This document shows positions 1 through 18,267 of a DNA stretch of 64,000 nucleotides, piece after piece. The notes below the pieces were generated by a model that saw only the letters and a program-made list of their open reading frames with translations, was not told the DNA's origin and searched no databases. The position numbers and the translations under genes were made by a program. Within the stretch, counting starts at the first letter, position 1, and the number at the start of each line of letters is the position of its first letter. Origin of the DNA: Whitmania pigra (taxonomy: Eukaryota > Annelida > Clitellata > Hirudinida > Haemopidae); NCBI GenBank assembly GCA_021613335.1, contig JAJTWR010000251.1, forward strand, positions 145,001-209,000. The letters are read 5' to 3'.

Positions 1-1098
1 TTCAAGAGGCATTTTTGTTTGATTGACAGAGTTCAAAAGTCACGCCTTGTGAATCGAATTAAGCCCAGTGCTGGTAAACAAATTAATGAGAATATTTATA
101 ATAATAATAATATAATAATAATAATATAATAATAATAATAATAATAATAATAAACATTAATATGGTAAAAATATTTGGCAACATGATAATAATAATAATA
201 ACATTTAAAACTTTATAAACACAACATTATTTGATTAATGACAGCTAATTTTAAATCGTCACTCGTGCGTTTCGAGAACCTCACTCAGCATCACTATCAT
301 CATCAGCAGCATCACTTTCATCATCAGCATTATTACCATCATCATCATCACCATGCGGAGATGTGGATGGATGGCCAAGGACTGATGGATATATAAACGA
401 ATGAAAAAAATAGACGAGGTGGTTTGCCTGTCAATGGAACTGTCGAAATGATGATGATAGTGATGGTGATGGTGATGATGGTGGTGATGACGATGATGGT
501 GGTGGTGATGATGATGGTGTTTCTCAAGCGAACATTAACTGCATGCTTCCAGTCAGGCGATAAGAAAGGAGGTGTTTACGGTAAACTAATCTCGACAAGT
601 TCCATCACCTTTACAACTCTTTACAACTACTACGTGGGTGGCCCAAACGGACACAATATAATTATCGATATATTTATATTATCATTACAAACGCATTCAT
701 ATTATTCTGTTATGACTAATATTATTTTTATTGTTATAATTATAATTAGGCTATAATAGTCATATAATAGTCTGTTTGCATTTGTATTCCATGAGCAATA
801 TTTCTTGTGTTTTATTAAGTTTGTTTGGTGGTTTGTTTTGGCAAAGAAAATAATTTATTCCCGCTAACACCTGGATGTTGTGAATTTATGGGAGAAAATT
901 GCAAATGTGTTCTTGCTATAACATTTTATTATAATATTCTGCGATAATATTCTTCAGCGCTGTGAGCATAATTTAATGCTAGGTGGTTCGTGTCGGCGGC
1001 TCGACTCATTTCACGCGCTTAATTTCTCATTTATCAATTCAACCATTCACTCATTCATTCACTCACTCAACCACTCACGTACCAACTCATCCAATCAC

Positions 1099-1233
1099 TC
1101 ATTAATCCATTCACCTCAATCAATCACTGAATCATTAATCCATTCACCTCAATCAATCACTGAATCATTAATCCATTCACCTCAATCAATCACTGAATCA
1201 TTAATCCATTCACCTCAATCAATCACTGAATCA
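1099..1233. repeat. 33-bp tandem repeat, about four copies
   Basis: The unit begins TCATTAATCCATTCACCTCA and recurs at about 1,099, 1,132, 1,165 and 1,198 with almost no divergence. It sits in a wider CATT/CACT-rich tract (1,030-1,440). The 33-bp period keeps one frame open as an 11-residue repeat, but nothing suggests the frame is expressed. A recently expanded minisatellite is the simplest reading. Confidence 0.85.
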
Positions 1234-1895
1234 TTGATAGAGCATCTTTTTCTGCTTCGCCAACCATCCTTCATTTGGACAGTAGCAACAAATGAGTCTA
1301 TTAATCACTTTCACATTCATCATTCGTTTATTTCCTTTCATTAACCCATTCATTCATTCATTCATTTATTCATTCAATCAATCATTCATTCATTCACTCA
1401 CCCTTTCACCTACCCACCCACACCTTCACGCTCACCTTTAGTGCAGTCGTTTGGGTAGATTATTCTGAGAGCGGACGTCAACCAAATGCAGGTGTCACAT
1501 GCTTAGAAGGTGTTTTCGGTACACCTGTGAGGGAAACGTTTCACACCTGATCCTATCCGCTGTTGTTTATGTCTTTCACTCCTTCGGTTGGTCGTTCATT
1601 CTCTCACACTCTCAGCAATGCATGCGCGAATTAATTCGCACGTCAACTCATTCAGCAATTCAGGCGTGAAATCATGCATTCATCCATTCGGCCATTCATT
1701 GGTTCGCTGGAACAATCGTTGGATTATGTTATTTATGGCTCCAAAGATAACATCACCATAGATGCCACCATCGCTATCATAATCGTCACCATTGTCATCA
1801 CCATTACTTACATCCTCATTATTATCATCACCGATACAAACCTGAGAAACCATAAACATCGTCACCATTATCATACCCATCAACTCAGTCACTAT

Positions 1896-2220
<325 letters not shown>

Positions 2221-2234
2221 TACTACATATCCAG

Positions 2235-3444
2235 AATGCAGAGGGCAGTGGTTTCGAGACCCATTCGAGGTCGTTCGACGATTACGACGACGAAGGACTG
2301 ACTTCCGGTTGGGATTCGTCTGGAGGTAACATCGATTAATTAATAAATAAATTAATTATGGTCATTTGTAACCTCATTAATTAGGGTAATTGGTAATTAC
2401 ATTTATTGAGCTAATTCGTATTTAAATTGTTCATTTAGTCACGACTATTACGGCGATTACAATTGTTAATTGTTGTAATTGATGAAATTAATTTGTCATT
2501 TATTACATCTTCCTCTTATTCTTGTTTATTATTATTATTGTTGTTGTTATTGTGATTACTATTATTATTTTTGTTTAATTATTACTATCACTGTCCTCAT
2601 CGTCATCATCATAATCATGGTCGTCACTAAATCACTCAACCATCCTCCCCAGACGACACGTCCGTGGTCTCCAGCATGGACAGCCTCTGCGTCTTCTCGG
2701 GCCTGAAGTCTCGGCACACCGGCACCAGGGTCTATCTGTCCATCACATTCGAGGAACTCTGCGGCAAGTCCAGGGACCCCGAGACGAGAAAGAAGTGTCT
2801 CAAGACCATCTGCCAGTGCTTTTCCACCGACAGGGACTACTCGGTTCACTTCAAGAAGCACTTTTCCATCGAATGCGTTGCTACTGGCAACACTGGAAGG
2901 AGGAATAATAATAATAATTATCATCATTATAACAACAACAACAACAACAGGCCGACTGCTGTTGCTCCTAGAGGTTGGAGATAGTTGCTGTTATTGTTGA
3001 TGTTGGTGGTGGTGTGAGTTGTTGCTAATAATGTTGTTGTAATGGGATGCCAGAAAAAAAAGAGTGCCATTGATTGATTGGTTGATTGATCTAATTATTG
3101 ATTTTCATTGATTTGGGTTGATTGCCACCGATTGAAAGGTTGGTGGTTTGTTGATGTTTTGATTCTCCACTCATCTTTTTCCTGGCAATTTTTAATTAGA
3201 AAGTGATGATGCGTCACTGAGGAGCTGGATCTCTTTTATTTTTAATCCACCACTTTTTTCCTCCATCGTCGTCGTCATCATCCTCGCTGATGTTTTTCAG
3301 GTGGTAAACCTGAGAACGATTAGGCTTTTAATGCAGGTGGATGTGTGCGGTTGGTTGGATGGATGGATGAATGAGGAGAGGAATTAATGAATGGATGGAT
3401 GAGTGAAGGGTATGGATGATTCATTCAGTCATTGATTGATGGAC

Positions 3445-3492
<48 letters not shown>

Positions 3493-4100
3493 CGAACGAT
3501 CGATGAAAATAATCATTGCTTGGATAATGGAGGGAATAATTTAATGATTGAGCGAAAGAACGACTGAAGGAATGAATGAGAGAAGAATGCCAAGGCGTTC
3601 CAAATTGCTCTCAAAATCTTTCATAATTTCAGGTCAGGGTCGCCTTGATTAAAATATTTTTAGTAAATGATCATTAGAGGCGAGAGTAGATGATGTTGAT
3701 GGTGGTGGTGGTGGTGTTGATGGTGATGATGGTTTTGTGATGATGATGATGATTGTGTTGGCAGGTGATGGTGATGATAACTTCAACGAAGGCGATGTTG
3801 ATTGCGAAAAGACACCAGACAATAATAACATTAGCCGATGGATGATTCACCTTTATCTTAATTCCTTATTTGAACACAGTTCAAAGCACAGCATGGCCAT
3901 CCAGCAACCCGACACGCCTCTACCCAATCAGCTACGACGACGATGATGACGATGACGATGAGTATACGGTGGAGATAGACAGGTCACGTGTCACAGAGCT
4001 GGAGAAAGAGAAGTCAGGCGGTCACCTCCATGGAATTATGAGCAAGACTGGTCTGCTTGCAAGTGAGCATCTTCACCATTGCTGATGTCATCACCACCAC

Positions 4101-4136
<36 letters not shown>

Positions 4137-4335
4137 CATCATCACTATTACCGCAGGCATCATGGGCGGAACCATCATCGGCCTGCTGTGCGCCGTCCTC
4201 CTGGCCATGTTCATCGTGTATAGGGTCAAGAAGCGGAGGAGCACACCCCACCACCACAGCAACCCCAAAAGCCCCCCTTGCCCCCCACTCAAGGGGTACA
4301 CCAAGAACTTTGAGGAGTGCGATTTTTACGCCTGA
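2235..4335 (+). CDS. SDC: Syndecan-like transmembrane proteoglycan, 3' part (four exons)
   Basis: Proposed exons are 2235-2325, 2653-2973, 3892-4062 (or from 3880) and 4157-4335, all joined in phase 1. Exon 1 is acidic with Ser-Gly sites (EGSGFE, TSGWDSSG), like glycosaminoglycan attachment sites. Exon 3 has an Asp run, then a charged juxtamembrane part ending KTGLLAS. Exon 4 encodes the membrane helix GGTIIGLLCAVLLAMFIVYR and a short tail ending DFYA, close to the EFYA PDZ-binding end of syndecans. Known for the family: cell-surface heparan-sulphate proteoglycans acting as matrix and growth-factor co-receptors. Odd points: the conserved C1 motif RMRKKDEGSY is replaced by RVKKRRSTP, and exon 2 encodes a Cys-containing segment unlike any syndecan ectodomain I know. 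The signal-peptide exon is not in view. Exon 4 is firm; exons 1-3 are inferred from phase and sites. Confidence 0.72.
3444..3493. repeat. (GATT)n microsatellite
   Basis: A run of about twelve GATT units in the third syndecan intron, degenerating to GATC at its 3' end. Confidence 0.9.
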
Positions 4336-7300
4336 ACGACTCGCTGGACGGTTGACAAATATGGTGACGTCGTACGATAGCGATGATGATGATGATGATG
4401 GTGGTGATGATGATGACGATGATGATGGTGGTGATGATGATGGCGATTATAGCTTTTTGTTCCTCATTATGTTTGACCTCAAGCGCAAAGCTGGAATGAC
4501 GATTTTTTAATGATTTTTTTCTCTAAATTATGAAGTTTAAATTTTTCGTTAACTTTGAATTAAATAGCTTTTCTTCTTTTTGTTAACGCTTCAAGCAACA
4601 TCGAGGAGTGTTTGCGAACACCTTTCATTATTCAGATCGTCTTGGTCGTCACAGCTATCATCGTCGTCGTCATCTTCTCCTCCAATGACGTCATCGTCAC
4701 CTTGAAAGTTGGGATACCATCTTAATATCAGGACAGAGACTTTTTGATGTTGCTATTGTTTTTGTCCAAGATTGACTTTTCATCGTCCTTGGCATCATCA
4801 TTATTACACCTATATTCTTCATCATCATCATCGTCATCACTATCTTTATGTTTATCATCATCATCATCGTCTTCATCATCCTTATATTCATCATCATCAT
4901 CATCACCGTCAAGGTGTTCATGACATTGACATGCCATTTGTGACTCAGCATGTTGTTGTTGTCGGTATTCGCGGAAGACAAAAGACTTGAAAGTTGTTCA
5001 ACCTCAAATATTTAAGGTTATTTATGAAATTATTTAATGTAAAAATTTTAAAAACTGAAAGACAAAGATTTGAAACCCAGCGTCGGTCGGCGCGACTCAG
5101 GAGATATTTGGACTTGTGTCATTTTCAATTCGTTCGATAGATGACAGATCTGTTTTGTTTTTAATCTCGATAAAAATCACTTTGAATGAAATGTTAAAAA
5201 AAACAAAATTGTTTTTTTATTGGATTGGTCTGGGTTAGTTGTAGTTTTTTTGCTTGCTCTGTTTTATAGCTATCGTCGTCATCATCACCAGTAGCAGCAT
5301 TTGAATAATCGGCATTGCCATCATCATCATCGACAACAGCAGCATCATCATCATCGTGTAATCGCCTTCACCATCCGCGATCCGTTGTTAACAGGTTCGA
5401 GTTGGATTTTCTCAAGTGGATCTTAACGTGTAAATGTATATCTCCTTCATTCCTGTTATCTCATTCTCTCTTTAGCTCTGACTGTCTTTATTCTTTTGCA
5501 CCTCTTCTTGTCTTCCTCTTTATCTTCTCGTTTGCCTGCGTCTGCCCTTTGTGCCACTCGGCAAGACATCGTTTGAACTCTTGACTTTCTTGTGTCCTTG
5601 TGAAGTATTGAAGATTTGAAATTCAATGGACAGTTCGGCCAATGTTTACAGACCATTGGAAGCCAGTGTGCTGTGAAGTGCTTGTTGTTCTTATCTCTCA
5701 AGGATTGTGTTTCATCTTCGTCGTCGTCATCATTATATTCATCGCCATCGCAATCATCACTGCATCGAAGGGCATATGAACTCGTGTCAGGTTTATTTTA
5801 AGGAACCTGTTGGATTGTCATGGTTTTTAAACAAAATTACTTGATTAATTTATGCCGGGCATATCAATTTATGAGATGTTAGTGAATTAATAATAGATAA
5901 ATGACCAATGATGATGATGATAGTAATATTATTGCTAATAACACTTTACTAAGGCTAGTTAAGTGCCATAACTTATGTATAAGCACTGGCCAATTTTTTT
6001 CTTGGTTCAGTCGCTAGAGTGATCCTTAAGCATTTTTAATTTACTCTCCAGGATCGTTCGTTTAATTTCATTCGCCAGGGTCTTACGAATATCAGCAGAA
6101 TTCGTTTTTTTTTTAATTTATTACGAAATATTTCATCTTTTTTTTTTAATTTATCACGAGTTTAATTTTTGATTAATCCATTTATAAATTAATTCCAGGT
6201 TTAAATCGGCTCGGATGAGGCCATTTTTGTAGCACACGGTTTAATTGGACTTTTTCCTCCCATTCTTGTGTTTATTTAATAAGTTCCGTTTATCGTTGCT
6301 GTTATTATTATAAATATTTTCAATATATTTTATTAATAATATAATATTTTAAATGCGCATTCATTCGTAGCTCCTCTTACCTGAGTTCATGGCAAACTCC
6401 GCATTCGACTCTTGCACAAGTAATCTTATTATTTTAATATTAATGTCATCATAATATTTAAATATTATAATCTTAATATTTTAATAATGGTATAATCTTA
6501 TTACTTGTTGCAAATTGGTTCCTCAAGGTTGTTGAGCATTAATTTTCAGAATCTATTTTCTGTTTTGAAGTTCTTTTACTCCCTTTTGGACTTTTTTTAT
6601 CATAAGTTTCGTGGTTTCAATTGCAATCATGATGTCAGAGGGAATGAGGTTTTCGTGGCTGATGTGAGATTTTTTAAAATTTATTTTTTGTTGTGGATAT
6701 TTGCTGAAACTTTCGAATAAAATTAACGATTAGATTGCTTAGAATTGCATGTAAAATCACTTAATTGACCCATTTATCATGCCTCTGAAGATTGCTTGCC
6801 ATCAATGAGCTTTAAACTGGCTTTGTCACCTCGAACATTATGGCCTATATTTGACATGAAATAATATTCTGGATTTTGCACATCATGGATTTGGCATTTC
6901 AAACGTTTAGCTCAGCAAGTTACTATTTGTATCAAGAAAATGATATCATGACTGACTCAAGATCCAGAAAATGTTTGGATGCTGATGAGAATTCATATGA
7001 TCGGGGGGGGCTCAACTTTGATGATTTAGTAGCGATAGAGATTGCGTGGTAATCGAATAAGACTTATTGTGGCAAAAAAGCGACAATAAGTCTGCCATAT
7101 AAGACAAAGCATCTGCAGTCAGTCCCTGTTAAACTTCATATTTATCCGTCGATGAGGAGATGTACTTTTCCAACAATCCAAGCGATTTTAATACTTCGTC
7201 AAGTGGTCAATCCAAAATGCAGTGAAACAGCAGCAGAAACAGCGGCAGAAGATGAGAACGTCATAACTATGAAAATACCGATGTTATTTTTTTGTTAATT

Positions 7301-8649
7301 TTCGCTGCATTTGTTTTTAATTTTCTCGTATGACGATAATTTTTTGCACTTAACGAGTTAGGTTAACGATTATGGTTAGATGGTTAGGCTTTAGGTTAGT
7401 GGGAAGTTTTTGGGAATTGTAGGAATCTTAATTATAGCGAAAATAACGCTGAACTGTGAAAACCCGCCGGCAAATATAAAATTGTAAATATGCAACACGC
7501 TGGTTCTGTTAGCCTGCTATTATTACCTCACTTGCATGCTAACATTATCGACTGTGCAGGAGCTACGTTATTTAAATGTTCATTCGAATACAATTGAAAC
7601 AAAGGACTATAACCAAATAAATAAATAAATAAATAAACAATTGAAACAAAGTACAACACACGATACATACTCGGCATATTATATCTGGTGATTTTTAATA
7701 TTTGTTTTTGATTTTATTATTCAATTTTACTGTTACGTAAAATGCTCAGGTCATTAATAATAATGAGCGTCCTGATTGGACGAATGACCTGGCTGTGCAC
7801 GAAACGTCATCATTTTAAGCATTTAATCGCTTCTTTTATTTTGCAATATCTTCACGTATTTTCTCACGACGTGTCGACGTCTCTAAATTAGTTGAAGAGG
7901 TATTTAAACTGTCGCAAATTAGATGTTTTGCTTTTACACTAAATAAACAATTTTTATCAATACACAATCAATCACAAATTCCATGTTTTACCTCCTGAAA
8001 ATGCATCAATTATTAAATCATGTTAATATTATAGTGGTTTGATTTCCGATAATTAGCTAATTAAATCTTTCTTTAAAGTTTTCTTCATCATGATGATAAT
8101 CAGAAATCGAAAAGAAAAATCAAAAAAGTAGAGAAGCTTGCTCCACATCGGATTATGGATTATGATATTTTGGTCCTCATTAAATTTTCAAATGGAAGCC
8201 TATTTGACTCAGGTGCAATAATCGACTTACGAGGTACTTGAATGTTAGCTTCAGTCAGTCCGTAGAGTCTAACCAATAACGGACAATAGAATGCAACTGA
8301 ATATAAACGGGTATTAACGGTCAAGAAATTGTAAAACGACAGATTATTCGGCGAATTAGATTGGTGGTGAACCGGCTTGACTAACCACAAAATCCAGATT
8401 ACATAATCGTGTTTATGTAAGTAAAATTTTTATTTATAGTAATTTATCTTATGTAACATTCTCATGCATGCGAGAGTTTTCTGTCGATGTTTGCCGAGGT
8501 CTTTACATTAATTTTGTAATGTAAGAGTTTTGTGGGAATCCCTTTTTAGATATTTGGATCTTAGTTACTCGGTTCGGGAGGTGTGACTAAGGTGTTTTCG
8601 TTTTGTATTTGTTTATTTAATATCATCAGTTCATATCGAGATTCGAGAA
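4336..8649. other. Intergenic, syndecan 3' side to GCLM
   Basis: No gene recognised. The first kilobase probably includes syndecan 3' UTR and carries ATC/ATG repeats (4,380-4,440; 4,800-4,910). The rest is AT-rich unique-looking DNA with short homopolymers, a G8 run near 7,003 and a (TAAA)n tract at 7,614-7,640. Open frames here are short, lack splice context and match no family I know. Confidence 0.6.
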
Positions 8650-11306
8650 ATGTCATCTACCGAAAACAACAAGAGAGATCTCCTCCGTCATGCCGAGACG
8701 ATTCTCATAAAAACTGGAAACACCATGAAGCGTTCAATAATCGGACAGACCCTCATCGAAGAGGTTTAATTTGTTTCTGAAAGCATATTATTCGTTAAAC
8801 ATTGAGTTATTCAAGTTGACACATTTAGATCTTGTGATAAGCTTTTCCTAAGATTTATGTGAGAAAGTGCCGAAAAACTGCAAATAAGCTCATTTAATTA
8901 ATAACCTTAGAATATTTGCATGTATTACAATCTTGTGGTGTCTGTACAATTTGTTTGACTGAAGCATTTAATTTCTAAAAGATTGAGTTGAGTTTGTGTT
9001 GCACTCTCGAGGCATGGATAAAGTCCGAGGAGAATTTTACAAATGAGGTGAGGATTTTCTCTGACATTTATAAGATTGGTGTCGCATTATATAAGAAGCA
9101 ACATAAAATAATGGTTGCATTCAATTATAAGCTCATGAAAATTATGATTTATCTGAAGTGATTGATCGATGAATAATTACCTTTAAATAGATAAATATTC
9201 AGTAAACAAGATCTCTTAAAAGCTTGTTCAGTCAATGAACTCATTCTTGTTCAACACATTTCCCCATAATTTCTGGATTGTGGCTAAAAAAACATTCGCG
9301 ATTATAAACACGTGTTTGCATTCGTGCACGTGTTACGACATTTGTGACGGCTTTCTGAACCTTTCAAAATACTGCCTTCTGTCAACGACATGACTCCTTT
9401 CCAGATTACCAAGGATGTCGTCTGCTACCTCGACCAGTTCTCCGAGCCTGTTGACAAGGATGAACGGAATGAATACAAGATAACAAGTTATTAGTTACAT
9501 TATCACTGTACTTATTTAATTATCATGGTTATTATTTTTATTACAGTTTTAGTAATGATGATAATTATTATCATTATTAAAGCTGTTTAGCATTTGCTTA
9601 TCATGGCCCTTGAGATTATTCGCATTGTGACGATTTGTTTACAAAGCATTGTTGTCATTACTATTTGAACAATGACATGTTTCATTTGTTTATTATTATT
9701 ATTATTTAATTAATTTTAATTTAATAATTAAAGAGACCAATTATTTTGATAATAATAAATATTATTTTTAATAAATTAAAGTTGATTTTTTTCCTAAACG
9801 AATTATGACCCCTTTTCAATTTTATGTCTTTCATGTTAAAGTTATTTTTTGCATTGAATATTATTTTTAAAGTATCACATTGTCATGGTGCATCATGTAA
9901 TCATTGATTTCACTGATGGTGCTAATTAATTGATTATGTTGATTAGAGTAATTATAATATTTATCATTATGATTGTTATTGTTATTTACTATTTTATTAT
10001 ATATTTTGTAGTTAAAATCTTCATTAGCACAAGAGACAGCAGGGATATTGTTGAATGTGTCAGCAAAAGTGAGTGACACGGATTTTGATTTATGTCTCCT
10101 TCGCTTTTTCATTAATTATTTACCCGGCAATTGTAATTAATCACCCCTTGCCTTGCTAGTCGATCTTTTGCAGTGATTGAGGTGTAAAATCATTTTAAAA
10201 TTTCAAAGGTATGACAATTCAAGATTTCTTTTGAAGTATTTGAGGATTAACCGACGATTATAAAAATTGCAATAATTAAACAATAGATAAAATATGCATA
10301 AGAACATCAATAATAAATAGCTATTGTAGGCTTGCTTGTTTGAAAAGTTTATTTATTTAATGCACCTTTTATATTTAGATGATCAGTTGATGTATCAGAA
10401 TTTTACCATTTGCCATTCATCCACAGCAATGGAGGAACTGGGTGTATCTTCTGTGGAGTGTGTCATCCTGTCCCTCGTTCCCGAACCTAGAGAGACGGAG
10501 TCGTTCTTGGACGAACTGAAACCCCTGTGGTCTGCCCTGGAGGAGCTCGTAGAGAAGGGTTTGGTGTATACCCTGGGCGTGTCTGACCTCACCAAGGATC
10601 AACTCGAAGGATTTTACGACTGGGCTAAAGTCGGTCGAGAATATTTTTGTCATCGATTGATATTTTTGTAGGTCATAATAGTTTTAAAAACTCGGACATA
10701 CCGTCTGTTGTTTTTACAATATTTTGTGTAATTTGTACTAGGTTCGCCAGGTGGCAATGCAGTGAAAAATAAATAAATAAAATAAATATTTATATTTCAT
10801 TCGCCAGGTGAAGCCCTGTATCAACCAAGTCAACCTGGCGAACTGTTGCGTCATTCCTTCGGAAATGGTGGAATACGCCAAGTCGAGAGAAATTCAACTC
10901 TTCACCCATTCAGATCCAGCTGGTATGTTTTCTAATGTATGCCGAGGACATTTAGGATTTCTCCACTTTTTGTTAATTTTTTGATTGGTTTTTCTTTTGG
11001 TTAAAATTAAAATTTAAATGGTTACATGCTAACGCATTGATACTGTAGTTATCTAGTTCAGTTTTGTTCAGTTATTACTTACTGATTCTGCTTTAGGTGC
11101 AATCAATTTTCATTTGAATTACAGACATTCTCCCCAAGCATACATTTAACGAGATAATGAAAAACAAAGTCTCCGATCCAAACCGCCCTCTCCCTGCCAA
11201 CTTCCAGTGGCAGCCCTCTTGGGTTTCAAAGTACTCTGCTCTCATCACTTGTAGGGGCATCATCCACTCGAAGGGTTACGTTGCCAAGGGCAAACGAGTG
11301 AAGTGA
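8650..11306 (+). CDS. GCLM: Glutamate-cysteine ligase modifier (regulatory) subunit
   Basis: Six coding exons: 8650-8763, 8988-9047, 9405-9486, 10379-10629, 10808-10922 and 11125-11306. They total 804 nt and 267 aa; human GCLM is 274 aa. Exon phases agree at every junction. Family-typical stretches are the N-terminal DLLRHAETILIKTGN, LGVSDLTKDQLEGFYDWAK, the highly conserved VNQVNLANCCVIP, and the C-terminal GIIHSKGYVAKGKR. Known for the family: an aldo-keto-reductase-like fold that binds the catalytic subunit GCLC, lowers its Km for glutamate and relieves glutathione feedback in the first step of glutathione synthesis. The start ATG fits the family N-terminus. The exon 4 acceptor (TTTAG at 10,378) was chosen because it alone gives the right phase. 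A likely ATTAAA polyadenylation signal lies near 11,527. The gene looks intact and single-copy here. Confidence 0.93.
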
Positions 11307-12205
11307 ACATCTGCTTTCCTCCAATTTCATCGGAAGGATGAGTTACAGTAGCCTAAAAACTCAACTGCCGTTTCATGGTTAAATTTTTTTTATTTTTTGA
11401 CAATTTGTTCTTTATTTGTCAATTTTGCCGTTTCTGCTGACATGATTTTGTCTTTTTTGCATGAGTCTGTTGTGAATCTAAGAACCAATTTTTATTTAAT
11501 ACTTTTTACCTCTTATCTTTACGAGCATTAAATTGAATTTAAATGAAATTTAAGTCGTATTGTTTGAAGCTGTGATGTGATTTCTATTGTCAGGAATGTT
11601 AAAATTTGATTGTTAATGTTGGGTTAACAAATTTTCTGCTAAATGGACTGAAAATGATTGAAAATGTGATATAATATGTGCCATTACATTCAGAGAAGCA
11701 AGTGTTAATTTTTTTTTTACGATATATTCTCTTAAAATTCCAAATAATTCCAAATCGATGGATCAATTTCTTCAACATTGGAATGACTCTGAGATTTGTT
11801 CATTCACATAAAACCTAAAAATTCACAATTACGTTACTTTGTGTTGTAAAATTACTCAATAGTGGGTTGTATAGGGTTCTGTTGTCCGTAGGTTTTTATG
11901 CTAGCGTAATGCCGCGGAACATTGATCTGAGCATTTATTTTGAACTTATATTCGCCGAAGCATAGAAACATAGAAAGAAAATACGAACAAATAGTTCATA
12001 TGGTGAACGGATAGTGAAAGGGCCCAGAAAGCTGTTCATTTTTTTCGATTTCTTAGAAATAAGGGCCATGTAATCTCGTAAATATAACTCTTGAGTAGAA
12101 CAAAGGTTCACACATAATCATTAAAAATCTGCATAAATCTGGATAAGAAGTGTGTCACAATTAATTTCTATCTTAAACTCTTTTTTTGCATTCATTCGCA
12201 CATGA
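11307..12205. other. Intergenic, GCLM 3' flank to TLR-A 3' flank
   Basis: About 900 bp between convergent genes, containing both 3' UTRs and AT-rich filler. I see no further gene, RNA or repeat family. Confidence 0.6.
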
Positions 12206-16882
<4,677 letters not shown>

Positions 16883-17680
16883 TTTCACTCTCGAGATGCA
16901 ATCGAATCTGTCTGAAATATCATCAAGAACACAGTAAAATTTATTACAAAAAGGTTCTCCGATTAAGAATATTAACTAGGGTACTAATTAGTGGGTTGTA
17001 ATTTGCAATGGTTCTAAATTACTGGGAATGACGAAGCAACGGGTGAGCTATTCTGACTGATCACATTGAGATAGAAATTAAAGTGGCCAGCTTATGACAA
17101 AGATTTGTTGTATTTATAATTTAAAGTCTCAATTATTGATGGAATAATATTATCTTAAATTGTTCACTATGTGTTTATTCGTAACAATTATTATTTTTAA
17201 TTTTTATTATTCATGATAATTTATAGTTTTTAAAACCTAATTATAGGCAAGCAAATCCTGCAGAAAAAATTCATTATTGATCTCATCAAATACATGCAAA
17301 AATTTTGCAAAATATTTTATTGATGCAAATATTTAAAACTATGGTGTCAGATAGCAACTGAACTTTGAAAATTTTTTTCAACACAAGTAAGACATCTATC
17401 TATCTTTTTAAAGAAATTATGGAGAATCTGAGGACCGGGCAATTATTAACGTCAAGGAAATGTGCTCCCATCTGTCGACAAATTCATTTATTCACCATTT
17501 TGAACATTTTTGCTGCTGCAAACCCGCTTTTCATTGTCGTCTGTAAGCTTTCAAATGCACCAAATTCCAGGATCTCTTAGTTTATATAAAAAATAAAAGT
17601 ATCACGAATGTATAAAACACTCGTCGTGAAGTATAAAATTGAGCATTGCAGTCATCAAGTACAGTAAAAGTCCTCTAGAG
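16883..17680. other. 5' flank of TLR-A
   Basis: AT-rich DNA upstream of the TLR-A start codon. I see no gene or recognised repeat. It should hold the TLR-A promoter, but I cannot mark a site with confidence. Confidence 0.5.
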
Positions 17681-17780
17681 CAGGGACGGGCAACATATGG
17701 CCCGCGACGGGATTTTGACTGGCCCTCATACTGTTTCTTGTCGTACATGATAATGTGGCTCGCGTGCGTCCTGAGAGATA
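17681..17780 (+). mobile_element. hAT-type non-autonomous element end
   Basis: It starts CAGGGACGGGCAACATATGG and continues CCCGCGACGGG..TGGCCC, which resembles hAT terminal repeats as I recall them (CAGGGNCGGGCAA..GGCCCGC). It is interrupted about 100 bp in by a foldback arm at 17,782. No transposase is seen. Confidence 0.55.
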
Positions 17781-17781
17781 G

Positions 17782-17915
17782 GGCACCCCGCCAAAATAGC
17801 CCAGGACAAAATAGCCCCGTCAAAACAGCCCCGACAAAACAGCCCCGTCAATATAGCCCGGTGACAAAATAGCCCAAGACAAAATAACCCCGTCAAAACA
17901 GCCCCGACAAAACTT
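17782..17915. mobile_element. Foldback/MITE family: solo left arm
   Basis: About 130 bp made of ten or so variants of a 14-17-bp unit such as CAAAAYAGCCCCGT(C), starting GGCACCCCGCCAAAATAGCC. The same units form the inverted arms of the elements at 31,777-31,940 and 51,088-51,881. I see no inverted partner arm downstream, so this looks like a deleted or single-arm copy, inserted in a hAT-like sequence. Confidence 0.75.
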
Positions 17916-18267
17916 GAAATTGTAGCCAATAATAAAATATTATGATTATATAGCAATATTACCCCAACTGATATTAAGATTCCACAATGGATCGGATATT
18001 TTAAAATCTAATTTATTAAAAAAAAAACAGAATTTGAAATTGATTCCGGTACATTCCGGTCGCATATTAGGGCTGAAGATCGATTATTTTTATAATATCG
18101 AGTAATTATTTTAATCGTTAAATCTCACCATCTTGTTATCCAATTAATTTCCGAAAACACTTTAATTTTTTTACCAAAAAAAAACTTTATTTGCAGCACT
18201 GCTTATGACATCTTGCAGTTTTTCATCACTTTATTCGTCGGCCATCCATAGTAATCCATTTATCAGG

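Noticed and set aside
976..1344. Frame with an 11-residue repeat (SLIHSPQSITE)
   Set aside because: A 33-bp minisatellite keeps the frame open. No start context, splice support or domain.
3737..3946. Possible extra syndecan exon (GDGDDNFNEGDVDCEKTPD) after a CAG at 3,765
   Set aside because: The acceptor phase fits, but I find no donor that joins exon 3 in frame; the frame runs through the exon 3 acceptor in a different phase.
5315..5801. Short Ser-rich frames downstream of syndecan
   Set aside because: They derive from ATC/TCG repeats and lack splice or domain evidence.
12000..12075. Candidate last exon of TLR-A
   Set aside because: Reading after the AAG acceptor meets a stop. The exon at 12,284-12,206 fits phase and has the FW box.
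17726..17956. Minus-strand frame rich in GLFC repeats
   Set aside because: It is the foldback arm translated; the repeats are DNA-level units.
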